From Octadecabacter sp. (lineage in GTDB: Bacteria; Pseudomonadota; Alphaproteobacteria; Rhodobacterales; Rhodobacteraceae), in assembly GCA_017886375.1 (NCBI GenBank), contig JAGGNB010000153.1, positions 1-34,018 of the forward strand: DNA of 34,018 bases, read 5' to 3'. Each line of letters opens with the position of its first letter. Position 1 is the stretch's first letter. Both the position numbers and the translations under genes were made by a program. Shown one piece after another: positions 10,103-21,270 of the stretch. Below the pieces are notes generated by a model. That model made no database searches and had not been told where the DNA came from. It saw only the letters and a program-made list of their open reading frames with translations.

Positions 10103-10825
10103 ATGCAAAACCCAACCGCCGCCATGCTCGTTATCGGGGACGAAATCCTGTCAGGTCGCACGCGCGACGCAAATATGTATCACCTTGCTGGCCAGTTGAC
10201 CGAACACGGGATCGACTTGCGCGAAGTGCGCGTCGTCAGCGACGATGCTGCCGCAATTGTCGCCGCTGTGCAGGCGCTTTCGGCGGCCTACGACAATGTG
10301 TTCACGTCTGGCGGTATTGGCCCGACCCATGACGACATTACCGCCGATTGCATCGCTGCCGCGTTTGATGACCATATTGATGTGCGCCCCGACGCACGCG
10401 CGCTGTTGCAGGCCCATTATGATCGCAACGGTCAGGACCTGAACGAGGCGCGCCTGCGCATGGCCCGCATTCCCGACAGTGCCACCTTGATCGACAATCC
10501 AGTCAGCATCGCACCGGGGTTTAGCGTGCAAAACGTGCATGTGATGGCCGGCGTTCCGTCCGTGTTTCAAGCCATGGTCGCCAGCGTTCTGCCGACCCTG
10601 ACAGGTGGCGCGCCGATGTTGTCGCAAACCCTGCGCATAGATCGTGGCGAAGGCGATATTGCCGGACCGCTCGGCGCCTTGGCCACAGATTTTGCGGACC
10701 TGTCCATCGGATCCTATCCGTTCCAAAAAGATGGCAAATACGGGGCTAACATTGTGATCCGTGGCCAAGACATGGCGCGCATCGACGCGGCGATGGTCAG
10801 GCTCGTCGCCGCTTTTCCCGCATGA
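10103..10825 (+). CDS. CinA N-terminal (molybdopterin-binding, COG1058) family protein
   Basis: MLVIGDEILSGRTRDANMYHLAGQLTEHGIDLREVRVVSDDAAAIVAAV...VFTSGGIGPTHDDITADCIAAAF. No C-terminal CinA amidase domain. Confidence 0.93.
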   Translation: MQNPTAAMLVIGDEILSGRTRDANMYHLAGQLTEHGIDLREVRVVSDDAAAIVAAVQALSAAYDNVFTSGGIGPTHDDITADCIAAAFDDHIDVRPDARALLQAHYDRNGQDLNEARLRMARIPDSATLIDNPVSIAPGFSVQNVHVMAGVPSVFQAMVASVLPTLTGGAPMLSQTLRIDRGEGDIAGPLGALATDFADLSIGSYPFQKDGKYGANIVIRGQDMARIDAAMVRLVAAFPA

Positions 10826-11535
10826 CACCGCAAGACCTCACCGCGCTGATTGATGCCACATGGCCTGCCAAATCTTTTGCGCACCTAGACGGTTGGACGA
10901 TCCGCAACGGGGCCGGTGGCGGCAGTCGCGTGTCTGCGGCATCGCAACTGGAACCGGACGCGACACTCGCCAGTGCAGAGGTCGCAATGCGCGCCCTAGG
11001 TCAGACACCGCTGTTCATGGTGCGCCACGGCGAAGATACCCTCGACATGACTCTCACCGCTGCGGGCTACCGCATCAAGGACCCCGTGACCTACTACACA
11101 GCGCCGATTGCGCAAATCGCGACACAGCGCCCCCCTGCTGTCACCTGTTTTCAAGTCTGGCCACCCTTGGCGACGCAGGCGGAAATCTGGGACGCAGGTG
11201 GCATTGATGACGCCCGCCTTGCGATTATGGCCCGCGCCGCTGGTCCGAAAACCACTGTGCTTGGCCGCGTTCATGACACGCCCGCTGGAACCGCGTTTGG
11301 CGCCATCTACGATGGCACCGCCATGCTGCATGCGATTGAAACCGCACACGCGTTTCGCCGTCAGGGTCTTGGCCGCCACATGATCCGCGCCCTTGCGTTT
11401 TGGGCGCAAGAACGTGACGCGCATACGATCTCTCTGTTGGTGACAAAGGCCAACGTCGCGGCAAACGCGCTCTACACTTCCCTCGGGATGACCCCTGTGG
11501 GAGGATATCATTACCGTATCCATCCGGAGGCTTAG
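10822..11535 (+). CDS. GNAT family N-acetyltransferase
   Basis: HAFRRQGLGRHMIRALAFWAQERDAHTISLLVTKANVAANALYTSLGMTPVGGYHYR is the GNAT acetyl-CoA binding region. Confidence 0.9.
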   Translation: MTPQDLTALIDATWPAKSFAHLDGWTIRNGAGGGSRVSAASQLEPDATLASAEVAMRALGQTPLFMVRHGEDTLDMTLTAAGYRIKDPVTYYTAPIAQIATQRPPAVTCFQVWPPLATQAEIWDAGGIDDARLAIMARAAGPKTTVLGRVHDTPAGTAFGAIYDGTAMLHAIETAHAFRRQGLGRHMIRALAFWAQERDAHTISLLVTKANVAANALYTSLGMTPVGGYHYRIHPEA

Positions 11536-12105
11536 ATGTCCAAAACGCTGCCCACCGCCCTGAACCTGCCGCCCCTTGATCCGCTGCCAGATCACATCGC
11601 CAAGTATTTCGGCATCTGTGATGACAAGCTGGGGTTCGTGCCCAATGTGTTGGCGGCTTATGCATTTGACACCGCAAAATTTGACGCGTTCTCGGCGATG
11701 TACAATGATGTGATGCTGGCCGACTCCGGCCTTAGCAAACTCGAACGTGAAATGATCGCTGTGGTCGTGTCGTCCATAAATAAATGTTTTTACTGCCTAA
11801 CTGCCCATGGTCAGGCCGTGCGTGCGCTGTCGGGTGATCCAAAACTTGGCGAAATGCTGGTGATGAACTGGCACGCGGCGGACCTTGATTTGCGGCAAAC
11901 GGCCATGCTGACGTTCGCTGAAAAAATCACCAAAGCCAGCGCAGAAACGACTGAGGCTGACCGCCAAACACTGCGCGACGCAGGGTTTAGCGACCGTGAC
12001 ATCTGGGACATCGCGTCGGTCACAGGGTTCTTCAACATGACCAACCGCATGGCCAGCGCCACGGATATGCGCCCCAACGACGACTATCATTCCCAAAACC
12101 GATGA
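11536..12105 (+). CDS. Peroxidase-related / AhpD-like carboxymuconolactone decarboxylase family protein
   Basis: LSKLEREMIAVVVSSINKCFYCLTAHGQAVRALSGDP carries the CxxC...H AhpD-type motif. Confidence 0.9.
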   Translation: MSKTLPTALNLPPLDPLPDHIAKYFGICDDKLGFVPNVLAAYAFDTAKFDAFSAMYNDVMLADSGLSKLEREMIAVVVSSINKCFYCLTAHGQAVRALSGDPKLGEMLVMNWHAADLDLRQTAMLTFAEKITKASAETTEADRQTLRDAGFSDRDIWDIASVTGFFNMTNRMASATDMRPNDDYHSQNR

Positions 12106-13037
12106 TCCGCACCCTCGCCCTCCTCATCCTTGCGCCGATACAGGCGGCGGCTGTCACCCTCGACATGCCCGGCAACGCGACACTTGTGGTTGAAGAGGTC
12201 GCGGCGCTGGACAGTTACGCCATGCCCACCGCCGCGTGGACCCCCACAGGGCTGCCCGTTTTGACCGCAACGGGCGAAGTGCGCCAACAGGCGTGGCGCA
12301 TTGATGCGGCTGGTCTGACCACGTTGCAATTGCTGCAACCGCTGCGCGACCAGTTGACGGACGCCGGGTTCGAGGTGCTGTTCACTTGCACCGACGACGC
12401 CTGCGGCGGTTTTGATTTTCGCTTCGCCACGCCGGTGTTGCCAGGCCCCGCAATGCATGTCGATTTGGGCGATTACCGCTTTATCGCAACGCAACGCAGC
12501 GTTGATGGCACGGTCGAATTGCTCAGCCTGCTGGCCAGTCGCTCCTCGTCGGCGGGGTTCATTCAAATCATCCGTGTTGGCGCTGCTAGCGGCGCACCGG
12601 TGGTGGCGGCAGACGCACCCGCGGTGCGCGGCGTTCGTGCTGAGGCGGCGACAATGACCGGCGACCTCGCGCAATCTCTGGAAGATCAGGGGCGGTTTGT
12701 CTTGTCAGGTTTGGTGTTCGAAACTGGGTCAGCACAACTTGGCGATGCCACTTTTGAATCACTCCAAGATCTCGCGGACTACCTCATCGCTAATCCTGAT
12801 CGCACGGTTGCACTGGTCGGCCATACGGATTTTGTCGGGTCGCTAGACGGAAATATCGCACTGTCCAAACGCCGCGCAGGGTCGGTGCTTGAACGGTTGG
12901 TCACGACCTACGACATCCCCCGCCACCAGCTTGATGCGCAGGGTATGGGCTACCTTTCCCCTGTCGCGTCGAACCTGACCGAAGAGGGCCGCGAGGCAAA
13001 CCGCCGCGTCGAAGTCATCATTACGTCGACCCAGTAG
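12102..13037 (+). CDS. OmpA family protein with N-terminal signal peptide
   Basis: C-terminal FETGSAQLGDATFESLQDLADYLIANPDRTVALVGHTDFVGSLDGNIALSKRRAGSVLERLVT...GYLSPVASNLTEEGREANRRVEVIIT. Confidence 0.92.
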   Translation: MIRTLALLILAPIQAAAVTLDMPGNATLVVEEVAALDSYAMPTAAWTPTGLPVLTATGEVRQQAWRIDAAGLTTLQLLQPLRDQLTDAGFEVLFTCTDDACGGFDFRFATPVLPGPAMHVDLGDYRFIATQRSVDGTVELLSLLASRSSSAGFIQIIRVGAASGAPVVAADAPAVRGVRAEAATMTGDLAQSLEDQGRFVLSGLVFETGSAQLGDATFESLQDLADYLIANPDRTVALVGHTDFVGSLDGNIALSKRRAGSVLERLVTTYDIPRHQLDAQGMGYLSPVASNLTEEGREANRRVEVIITSTQ

Positions 13038-13066
13038 CGCCACGTCGCGCTTGACGTTTGGCGCAC

Positions 13067-13103
13067 AAAAAAACGCAGCCCGCAAGAATTTGCTTGGGCT
13101 GCG
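13067..13103 (-). terminator. Intrinsic terminator for the minus-strand LysR gene, in a convergent intergenic gap
   Basis: CGCAGCCC (13074-13081) pairs with GGGCTGCG (13096-13103). On the minus strand the hairpin is followed directly by TTTTTTT (complement of A7 at 13067-13073). Confidence 0.8.
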
Positions 13104-13164
13104 CTAAGGTGTGGGCACGTGGCCCCAGGCGAATTTTAATAGGGTCGCTGGACCCTTGGTCGGG

Positions 13165-14070
13165 CTACCAGATATCTGGGCCCTTCTCGGCAAACGAATG
13201 CACAAGAAAATCAATGAATGCGCGCACCTTGGGCTGCGTAAAACGGCCCGGTGGATAGACCGCGTAAATCCCTTGGGTGTCGACAGGAAGATCAGGGATC
13301 GCTTCCACGACAAGACCTTTGGCCAGCGCATCTGCATATAGGAATGACGGCAGATACGCGATTCCAAGACCTGAAATCGCGGCGTTCAGCAGGGACTGGC
13401 CGTCATTGACTGTCAGCCAACCAGCGGTGCGCACTTGGCGTTTTTCACCTGAGGGCGCTTTCAGCTTCCACACGGCAGAATTTGACTGGTTGGAATAGTG
13501 CAGCAGCTTGTGATCGTTCAGATCGTCGATCTTTTGTGGCTGCCCGTATTGTTCGAAATACCCCGGTGACGCGACCATGCGACGCGATGTTTCGGTCAGC
13601 TTACGGGCGCGCAATGTGCTGTCTTCCAGTTCACCGATCCGGATCGCCATGTCGAAGCCTTCTGAAATCAGTTCAACGTAGCGGTTGTTGAGAACCATGT
13701 TGACCGTGATGTCAGGAAACTCCCCAAGGAAATCACCCAGCACAGGCGAGAGGTGATTGACCCCGAAATCCGTTGCCACAGAAATACGCAACAGCCCAGA
13801 GGGTGCGGATTGCATCGATGTGACCAGTGCGTCCGCTTCGCCTGCGTCATTCAGAACGCGGCGGGCGCGGTCGTAATAGGCAAGGCCGATTTCAGTCGGC
13901 GACACACGCCGCGTTGTGCGGTTCAAAAGACGCGCACCAAGGCGCGCCTCGAGGGATGACACGTGCTTGGAAACGGCGGACTTGGAAATCCCCATCTTCT
14001 TGGCTGCGTCTGTGAATCCACCCTGATCCACAACTGTGGCGAAGGCTTCCATTTCGGTAAGGCGATCCAT
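13165..14070 (-). CDS. LysR family transcriptional regulator
   Basis: MDRLTEMEAFATVVDQGGFTDAAKKMGISKSAVSKHVSSLEARLGARLLNRTTRRVSPTEIG HTH plus LysR substrate domain. ATG at 14070 chosen over the longer ORF. Confidence 0.95.
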   Translation of the reverse strand: MDRLTEMEAFATVVDQGGFTDAAKKMGISKSAVSKHVSSLEARLGARLLNRTTRRVSPTEIGLAYYDRARRVLNDAGEADALVTSMQSAPSGLLRISVATDFGVNHLSPVLGDFLGEFPDITVNMVLNNRYVELISEGFDMAIRIGELEDSTLRARKLTETSRRMVASPGYFEQYGQPQKIDDLNDHKLLHYSNQSNSAVWKLKAPSGEKRQVRTAGWLTVNDGQSLLNAAISGLGIAYLPSFLYADALAKGLVVEAIPDLPVDTQGIYAVYPPGRFTQPKVRAFIDFLVHSFAEKGPDIW

Positions 14071-14188
14071 ACTCAATCCTCGGATAGGTCTCTTGTTCGA
14101 GGATCGGTATCGCCGCCAAAAGGGGCAGCACTGCGGCGCGGGCCTGACAATTGCGGGGTATTGGCAGGACTGTTGCAGGGCGGGAAAC

Positions 14189-14204
14189 AGCAACTCTCGT
14201 TGCT
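14189..14204 (-). other. Hairpin 3' of the SGNH gene with GAGA (GNRA) tetraloop
   Basis: Minus-strand AGCAAC-GAGA-GTTGCT, 12 bp past the SGNH stop codon. The stem may extend through GGAA/TTCC, but there is no clean U-tract. Confidence 0.4.
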
Positions 14205-14215
14205 TCCGGCCCGCG

Positions 14216-14890
14216 CTAGCGTCCGTTTCCTGCGATGACCGACGCCACAAGCTCCCCGATCAGCGCCGCACCGCGCAGCGATGGATGCACCAGATCGACT
14301 GCATAGGCTGATGCATCGCCCGGCGCGATGACCAGACCACTGTCGACAAATATCACATCAGGGTTGGATGCCGCCAACCGCGCCTGACGGGCTGCCAGTT
14401 CAGCCAAAATCGCGCGGCAGGCCGCAAACGGGCCACCCCGATCACTCACCGGATAGTAGCCCAAAACAATCACCTGCGCGCCTTGCGCCGCCGCTTGGTT
14501 TACAAATGCCGGAATTGCACCCTGACTGCCATTGGATGAAATCAGCGCATCCAACACCCGCGAACCATTCGGCGTTTGGCATGTCCCGTCCAGATCATTG
14601 CCGCCGCCATTGACGATGACCCAGTCCCAATCGCTGGCAACATATTGCGTCGGGATGCCATTCGGCCCCAAAAACGGTGCGCCGCTGATCGACACATCGC
14701 TGACCGTTAACCCACTCGACTGTGCCACGATACTGGGAATAGAGCGCGCAGACCTGCGATGCCATGCAAGGATCGAATCCCCGACCACAATAATTTCCGC
14801 ATTGCGGTTCGGTGCTTGGCCCGTAAATGAACAGGCCGCGACGCCCAGCGCCAACATCCCGAATGCGATCCAATGTCTGAACGTCATCAT
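14216..14890 (-). CDS. SGNH/GDSL hydrolase family lipoprotein
   Basis: LGVAACS lipobox; VVGDSILAWH block I, NGGGNDL block III, DLVHPS block V. Confidence 0.85.
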   Translation of the reverse strand: MMTFRHWIAFGMLALGVAACSFTGQAPNRNAEIIVVGDSILAWHRRSARSIPSIVAQSSGLTVSDVSISGAPFLGPNGIPTQYVASDWDWVIVNGGGNDLDGTCQTPNGSRVLDALISSNGSQGAIPAFVNQAAAQGAQVIVLGYYPVSDRGGPFAACRAILAELAARQARLAASNPDVIFVDSGLVIAPGDASAYAVDLVHPSLRGAALIGELVASVIAGNGR

Positions 14891-14914
14891 ACCGGTTCCA
14901 TTTCGGGCGGTTGA

Positions 14915-16984
<2,070 letters not shown>

Positions 16985-17039
16985 TCACCTCAAACGCCGC
17001 GTCACCCCGTCTTTGCTTTGGCAATATCCCGGGGGGTGT

Positions 17040-17053
17040 GGGGGCTGGCCCCC
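17040..17053. repeat. GC-rich hairpin within a possible dispersed intergenic element
   Basis: GGGGGC-TG-GCCCCC preceded by GGCAATATCCCGGGGGG (17020-17036), in the 17495-16933 intergenic stretch. Confidence 0.45.
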
Positions 17054-17094
17054 GCTGGATCGGATTGGCGCAGCCAATTCGAACCTAATCTAGT

Positions 17095-17484
17095 TCAGCT
17101 GCCCGACGTCTCAACGCAATGGCGCCGGAACGCTTTCTTCAACATGTCCAGTTCCGCGCGCAGCAACGACAACTCGGCGCGGATGTCTTCTGCCAATGCA
17201 TCCCCGGCCACGATTGAAAAGCTGCCAAGCAACATATCCTCACGGCGGTCCCTGATCACAAACGTCTGGACGCCGTCGGCAATTCTGTCGACTGGGATCG
17301 GCACGCTCACATGCCAGCATTCCTCAACGCGGTCTTCTAGAACTTCGACCCCGTCGACTGGAAAATCCAGGTACGTCACTTCAATATTTGGCTTCCACGT
17401 GCCATCGCGCCCGTAGTGCTTTAGCGACCCATGCCAGACCCCTTCAACAAGGCGCAGTTTTGTCAGTACTATCTTGTCGGACAT
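17095..17484 (-). CDS. Conserved hypothetical protein
   Basis: 129 aa ORF, coding-like composition, same strand and 10 bp from the next gene. No family recognised. Confidence 0.65.
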   Translation of the reverse strand: MSDKIVLTKLRLVEGVWHGSLKHYGRDGTWKPNIEVTYLDFPVDGVEVLEDRVEECWHVSVPIPVDRIADGVQTFVIRDRREDMLLGSFSIVAGDALAEDIRAELSLLRAELDMLKKAFRRHCVETSGS

Positions 17485-17494
17485 TGACGACCCC

Positions 17495-18304
17495 CTAAAG
17501 TTCAGCGCGTGGATTACGCGAAAATGTCACATCGCGGATCGTCACTTGGTTCATCTGTGGTCCCTCAAAGATCAAGTCGAGCCACATGGACTCAACACGC
17601 TTTTCGTTCAGCTTGGTGTAGGCCAGATCGAATTCCACCATCACCTTGCCATCATCAAGTGGCAGTTCGCGCACAATCTGTTCAGTGTTCGGCCCGTTGC
17701 GCACGTTCAGGCGCGCGAAAATCTCCAGCGGGCTTTCTGTCTCCACGATCGCTTCCATCCGCAAAAGATGTCGCCGCGTCAAACTTTCACATGATGATTG
17801 CGGCAGCGCCAGCACAAGGCTAAGGAACGACCCGTCGAACTGGAACACATCCATGCGTAACCCAAACGGGGCCAAGTCCTCTTCGCGGGTGTTGCGCAAC
17901 TGGCGCAGCGTCAGTTCCGAAATCTGACAGTCGTGAAAAATTGTCACCTCATCACCCAGCATTGTTTTGCTGTCGACGGCACTGATCCCTTTGAACGGAA
18001 GCGCACCACGCCACAATTGCGGGCGCCACGACCAATCCGTGCCCGCTGGCTTGGGAAACGTCGACGATCCGATGCGCGGCAATGCAAGACGACTGTCGGC
18101 GGTATAGGTCAGCTCATCCAGTTTCTGGCGTAAAACGCGCGCGGCAGAACGCTGATCGCGCAGTACGGACAAATCCGTCGTCCCAGCCTCACGCGCCGCG
18201 CGGGACCAATGAGCCCGAACACGCCGCGACATCAGCTTTTCAAACAATCTTGTACTTCGTTGTCCCATGGGGTCCGATAGAATCCTTTTGTCGAAACCAT
18301 ACAT
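17495..18304 (-). CDS. Conserved hypothetical protein (possibly a DUF family restricted to Rhodobacterales)
   Basis: Long ORF; starts at ATG 18304 or ATG 18268 (MGQRSTRLFEKLMSRR). The track's TTG start at 18331 lies inside a palindrome. Confidence 0.7.
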   Translation of the reverse strand: MYGFDKRILSDPMGQRSTRLFEKLMSRRVRAHWSRAAREAGTTDLSVLRDQRSAARVLRQKLDELTYTADSRLALPRIGSSTFPKPAGTDWSWRPQLWRGALPFKGISAVDSKTMLGDEVTIFHDCQISELTLRQLRNTREEDLAPFGLRMDVFQFDGSFLSLVLALPQSSCESLTRRHLLRMEAIVETESPLEIFARLNVRNGPNTEQIVRELPLDDGKVMVEFDLAYTKLNEKRVESMWLDLIFEGPQMNQVTIRDVTFSRNPRAEL

Positions 18305-18308
18305 GCCA

Positions 18309-18333
18309 AATTGTTTCGCAAAAGGAAACAATT
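18309..18333. promoter_or_regulatory. Perfect 9-bp-arm inverted repeat, candidate operator
   Basis: AATTGTTTC-GCAAAAG-GAAACAATT, immediately upstream of the 17495-18304 gene. Confidence 0.45.
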
Positions 18334-18354
18334 AGCGGATTAATCCCGGTCAAT

Positions 18355-19038
18355 TCAGCCGTTATCTTTTGATGCTGCATCTGTCGCGACAACCGGCGCG
18401 TTGGCTCGCGCCAATTCAGCCATCGCCACGACCAGCAAACGTTCTCCTTCACCACGGCTCAACGCTCTGCGCTCAAAGCTCAGCACGGATATCGTGACGA
18501 GTCGCCCGTTGATGTCCAGAAACCCGCGCCACTGAGGGCCCGCCGTGCCTTTGAAAGTGGGGCCAGACGCATCTTGGAACCGCACCAAAACGCCCGCTTG
18601 GTCGGTGATCGTCGCGACCTGCGACACATGCGCCTGATCACCACTGCCCGCCAACAAACCGCGTCCCGCGTCCGTCTTCAAAAATTCTGCCAAAGCGTCT
18701 TCGTTGTCGGTGACGCTCGCCGTGTTTTCATCGCCAAACTGCACGGTGATCAATCCGTCAAGGTTCGGCATCACTGCAGTGCCGTCCGACAACAACGCGC
18801 ATCCGGCCAACACCGCAAAACCGCGCCGCGCATGGCTGGCCGCTTGGTCAACACAGTAACCCTCCGGCCCGCGCACCCGCACATCACCGCCAAGCAGCGA
18901 CAGCGTGCGTATGCCTTGGTTGGTGGCGTCGGGCGCGGCTGCGATGCGACCCAATTGGCCCATCACCCCGTCCGTCCCACCTTCGCAGCCGCCCAAACCA
19001 AACACGGCGACTGCCAAAACACACTCACGCAGCCACAT
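18355..19038 (-). CDS. Hypothetical lipoprotein
   Basis: MWLRECVLAVAVFGLGGCEGG lipobox at the ATG 19038; 4 bp after the ilvD stop. Confidence 0.75.
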   Translation of the reverse strand: MWLRECVLAVAVFGLGGCEGGTDGVMGQLGRIAAAPDATNQGIRTLSLLGGDVRVRGPEGYCVDQAASHARRGFAVLAGCALLSDGTAVMPNLDGLITVQFGDENTASVTDNEDALAEFLKTDAGRGLLAGSGDQAHVSQVATITDQAGVLVRFQDASGPTFKGTAGPQWRGFLDINGRLVTISVLSFERRALSRGEGERLLVVAMAELARANAPVVATDAASKDNG

Positions 19039-19042
19039 AATT

Positions 19043-20776
19043 TTACAGATCCATATAGATGTGGCGTTCGTGCTTCGCGCCAGGGTGCGTGACCGCGCCG
19101 TTGAGCGCACCACCCACCAGTTGCGCATATTTCCACAACGCACCGGACGCATAAAGCGTCTCTTTCGGGCCCGCCCAATCGGCTTTGCGCTGCGCCAGCT
19201 CCGCGTCCGTCAGATCGACCGACAATTCACCTGTCACCGCGTTCATCGTGATTATGTCACCGTCTTTCAGCATCGCGATCGGCCCGCCATGTGCGGCCTC
19301 CGGTCCAACGTGGCCAACGCAAAAGCCCCGCGTTGCGCCGCTAAAGCGCCCATCGGTGATCAGCGCGACCTTCTTGCCCATGCCCTGACCGGACAGCGCC
19401 GCCGTCGTCGCCAGCATTTCACGCATACCCGGGCCACCGGATGGCCCCTCGTTGCGGATAACCAGCACCTCGCCTTCTTTGTAGGTGCGTGCCTTGACCG
19501 CCGCGAACGCGTCCTCTTCGCACTCAAACACCCGCGCGGGGCCGCTAAAGACTTGTTCGGCGTCAGACATGCCTGCGACCTTCACGATCGCGCCTTCAGG
19601 GGCGAGGTTGCCCTTCAGCCCAACAACGCCGCCGGTCTTGGTGATCGGGTTTTCGACCGGATAGATGACTGTGCCGTCTGCTTCGCCTTTGATCATGTCC
19701 AATTCTTCGCCAATGACCTTGCCGCTGGACGTCATGCAATCGTCATGCCACAGGCCCGCCTTGCGCAATTCTTTCATCACGACCGGCACACCACCAACCT
19801 CAAACAGGTCTTTGGCCACGTACTGACCACCCGGTTTTAGGTCGACGAAATATGGCGTGTCGTGGAAAATATCGCAGACGTCGAACAGGTTGAAATCAAT
19901 ACCCGCTTCGTGGGCAATCGCGGGCAGGTGCAGACCCGCATTGGTTGACCCACCCGTACAGGCCACGACACGCGCCGCATTTTCCAGCGACTTGCGCGTC
20001 ACCACATCCCGCGCGCGGATGTTCTTGGCGATCAGGTTCATCACCGCAATTCCCGACGCCTCACCATATTGGGCGCGGTCCTCATAGGGCGCGGGCATTC
20101 CGGATGAATTCAGCAATGCCAAACCAATCGCCTCGGACACACACGCCATCGTGTTGGCGGTAAATTGACCGCCACAGGCACCAGCGGACGGGCAGGCAAC
20201 CCGTTCCAGCACGGCCAATTCCGCGTCGGTCATTTGACCCGCTTGGTATTTACCAACGGCCTCAAACATATCTTGCACGGTGATGTCTTTGCCCTCGTGG
20301 CGCCCCGGCAGGATCGACCCGCCATACATGAACACCGACGGCGTGTTCAGACGCACCATCGCCATCATCATCCCCGGCAAGGATTTGTCGCAGCCAGCAA
20401 GCCCGACAATCGCATCGTAGCAATGGCCGCGCATCGTCAGTTCGACCGTGTCCGCAATCGCGTCACGCGATGCCAATGACGACCGCATGCCCTCGTGGCC
20501 CATCGCGAGACCGTCGGTGACCGTGATCGTGGTAAATTCGCGCGGGGTGCCGTTGGCTTCTTTGACGCCACGCTTGACCGACTGTGCCTGCCAGTTCAGC
20601 GCGATGTTACAGGGCGCTGCTTCGTTCCAGCAGGTTGCCACACCGACGAACGGCTGATTGATCTGCTCTTCGGTGAGGTCCATCGCATAGAAATACGACC
20701 GGTGCGGCGCGCGGCTTGGCCCTTCTGTGACGTGGCGGCTGGGCAGGTTCGTCTTGTCGGTGCGGTTGCTGGTCAT
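19043..20776 (-). CDS. ilvD: Dihydroxy-acid dehydratase
   Basis: [93 protein letters not shown]. Confidence 0.97.
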   Translation of the reverse strand: MTSNRTDKTNLPSRHVTEGPSRAPHRSYFYAMDLTEEQINQPFVGVATCWNEAAPCNIALNWQAQSVKRGVKEANGTPREFTTITVTDGLAMGHEGMRSSLASRDAIADTVELTMRGHCYDAIVGLAGCDKSLPGMMMAMVRLNTPSVFMYGGSILPGRHEGKDITVQDMFEAVGKYQAGQMTDAELAVLERVACPSAGACGGQFTANTMACVSEAIGLALLNSSGMPAPYEDRAQYGEASGIAVMNLIAKNIRARDVVTRKSLENAARVVACTGGSTNAGLHLPAIAHEAGIDFNLFDVCDIFHDTPYFVDLKPGGQYVAKDLFEVGGVPVVMKELRKAGLWHDDCMTSSGKVIGEELDMIKGEADGTVIYPVENPITKTGGVVGLKGNLAPEGAIVKVAGMSDAEQVFSGPARVFECEEDAFAAVKARTYKEGEVLVIRNEGPSGGPGMREMLATTAALSGQGMGKKVALITDGRFSGATRGFCVGHVGPEAAHGGPIAMLKDGDIITMNAVTGELSVDLTDAELAQRKADWAGPKETLYASGALWKYAQLVGGALNGAVTHPGAKHERHIYMDL

Positions 20777-20830
20777 CGCTCTACCTTTCGGGAAATCTAA
20801 GTTGCAATCGGTCTAAATCGCTGTGGCTAG

Positions 20831-20853
20831 GTCTACAAGTCGCAATAGACTTG
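20831..20853. promoter_or_regulatory. Overlapping inverted repeats in the ilvD/ACT divergent intergenic region
   Basis: GTCTA-N10-TAGAC (20831-20850) overlaps CAAGTC-GCAATA-GACTTG (20836-20853). Confidence 0.35.
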
Positions 20854-20885
20854 GCTTAGGCCCCGGCACGCGGCAGTCTGACCGC

Positions 20886-21257
20886 ATGAAATTGTCCTTT
20901 ACGCCCCTTTCTGGCGAATACGCCATTACCCGCCTGCCTGCACTTGCAGTGCTGCCCGACTGGGCGGACGGCGTTGGTCTGGTTAATATCACTCGCGCGA
21001 ACGATGAACTGTCGATTGTCTGTCTTGCCAACCGCGCACCGGACACCGCCGACACAGGCTGGACGGTGCTGCGGGTCGACACATTGGCGGCACTGGACGA
21101 ACCCGGTGTCGTCATGGCCGCCGTCACGCCGATCTCAACCGCGGGCTTGGGCGTGTTTGTCATCTCGACCCATCAGCGTGACTACCTGCTGGTGCGCGCG
21201 GCTGAAATGAACCGCGTGAAAATTGCCCTGACCGATGCAGGCCACACGCTTGCGTGA
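20886..21257 (+). CDS. ACT domain-containing protein (COG3603-like)
   Basis: MKLSFTPLSGEYAITRLPALAVLPDWA...ANDELSIVCL...TPISTAGLGVFVISTHQRDYLLV. ATG 20886 chosen. Confidence 0.82.
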   Translation: MKLSFTPLSGEYAITRLPALAVLPDWADGVGLVNITRANDELSIVCLANRAPDTADTGWTVLRVDTLAALDEPGVVMAAVTPISTAGLGVFVISTHQRDYLLVRAAEMNRVKIALTDAGHTLA

Positions 21258-21270
21258 CGCCTACACGCCC

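Noticed and set aside
13141-13156. AGGGTC-GCTG-GACCCT inverted repeat just past the LysR stop
   Set aside because: Short hairpin without a U-tract on either strand; the nearby 13067-13103 hairpin is a much better terminator.
18905-19840. 311 aa plus-strand ORF opposite ilvD and the lipoprotein
   Set aside because: Shadow ORF of ilvD; Arg/His/Gln-rich without recognisable motifs.
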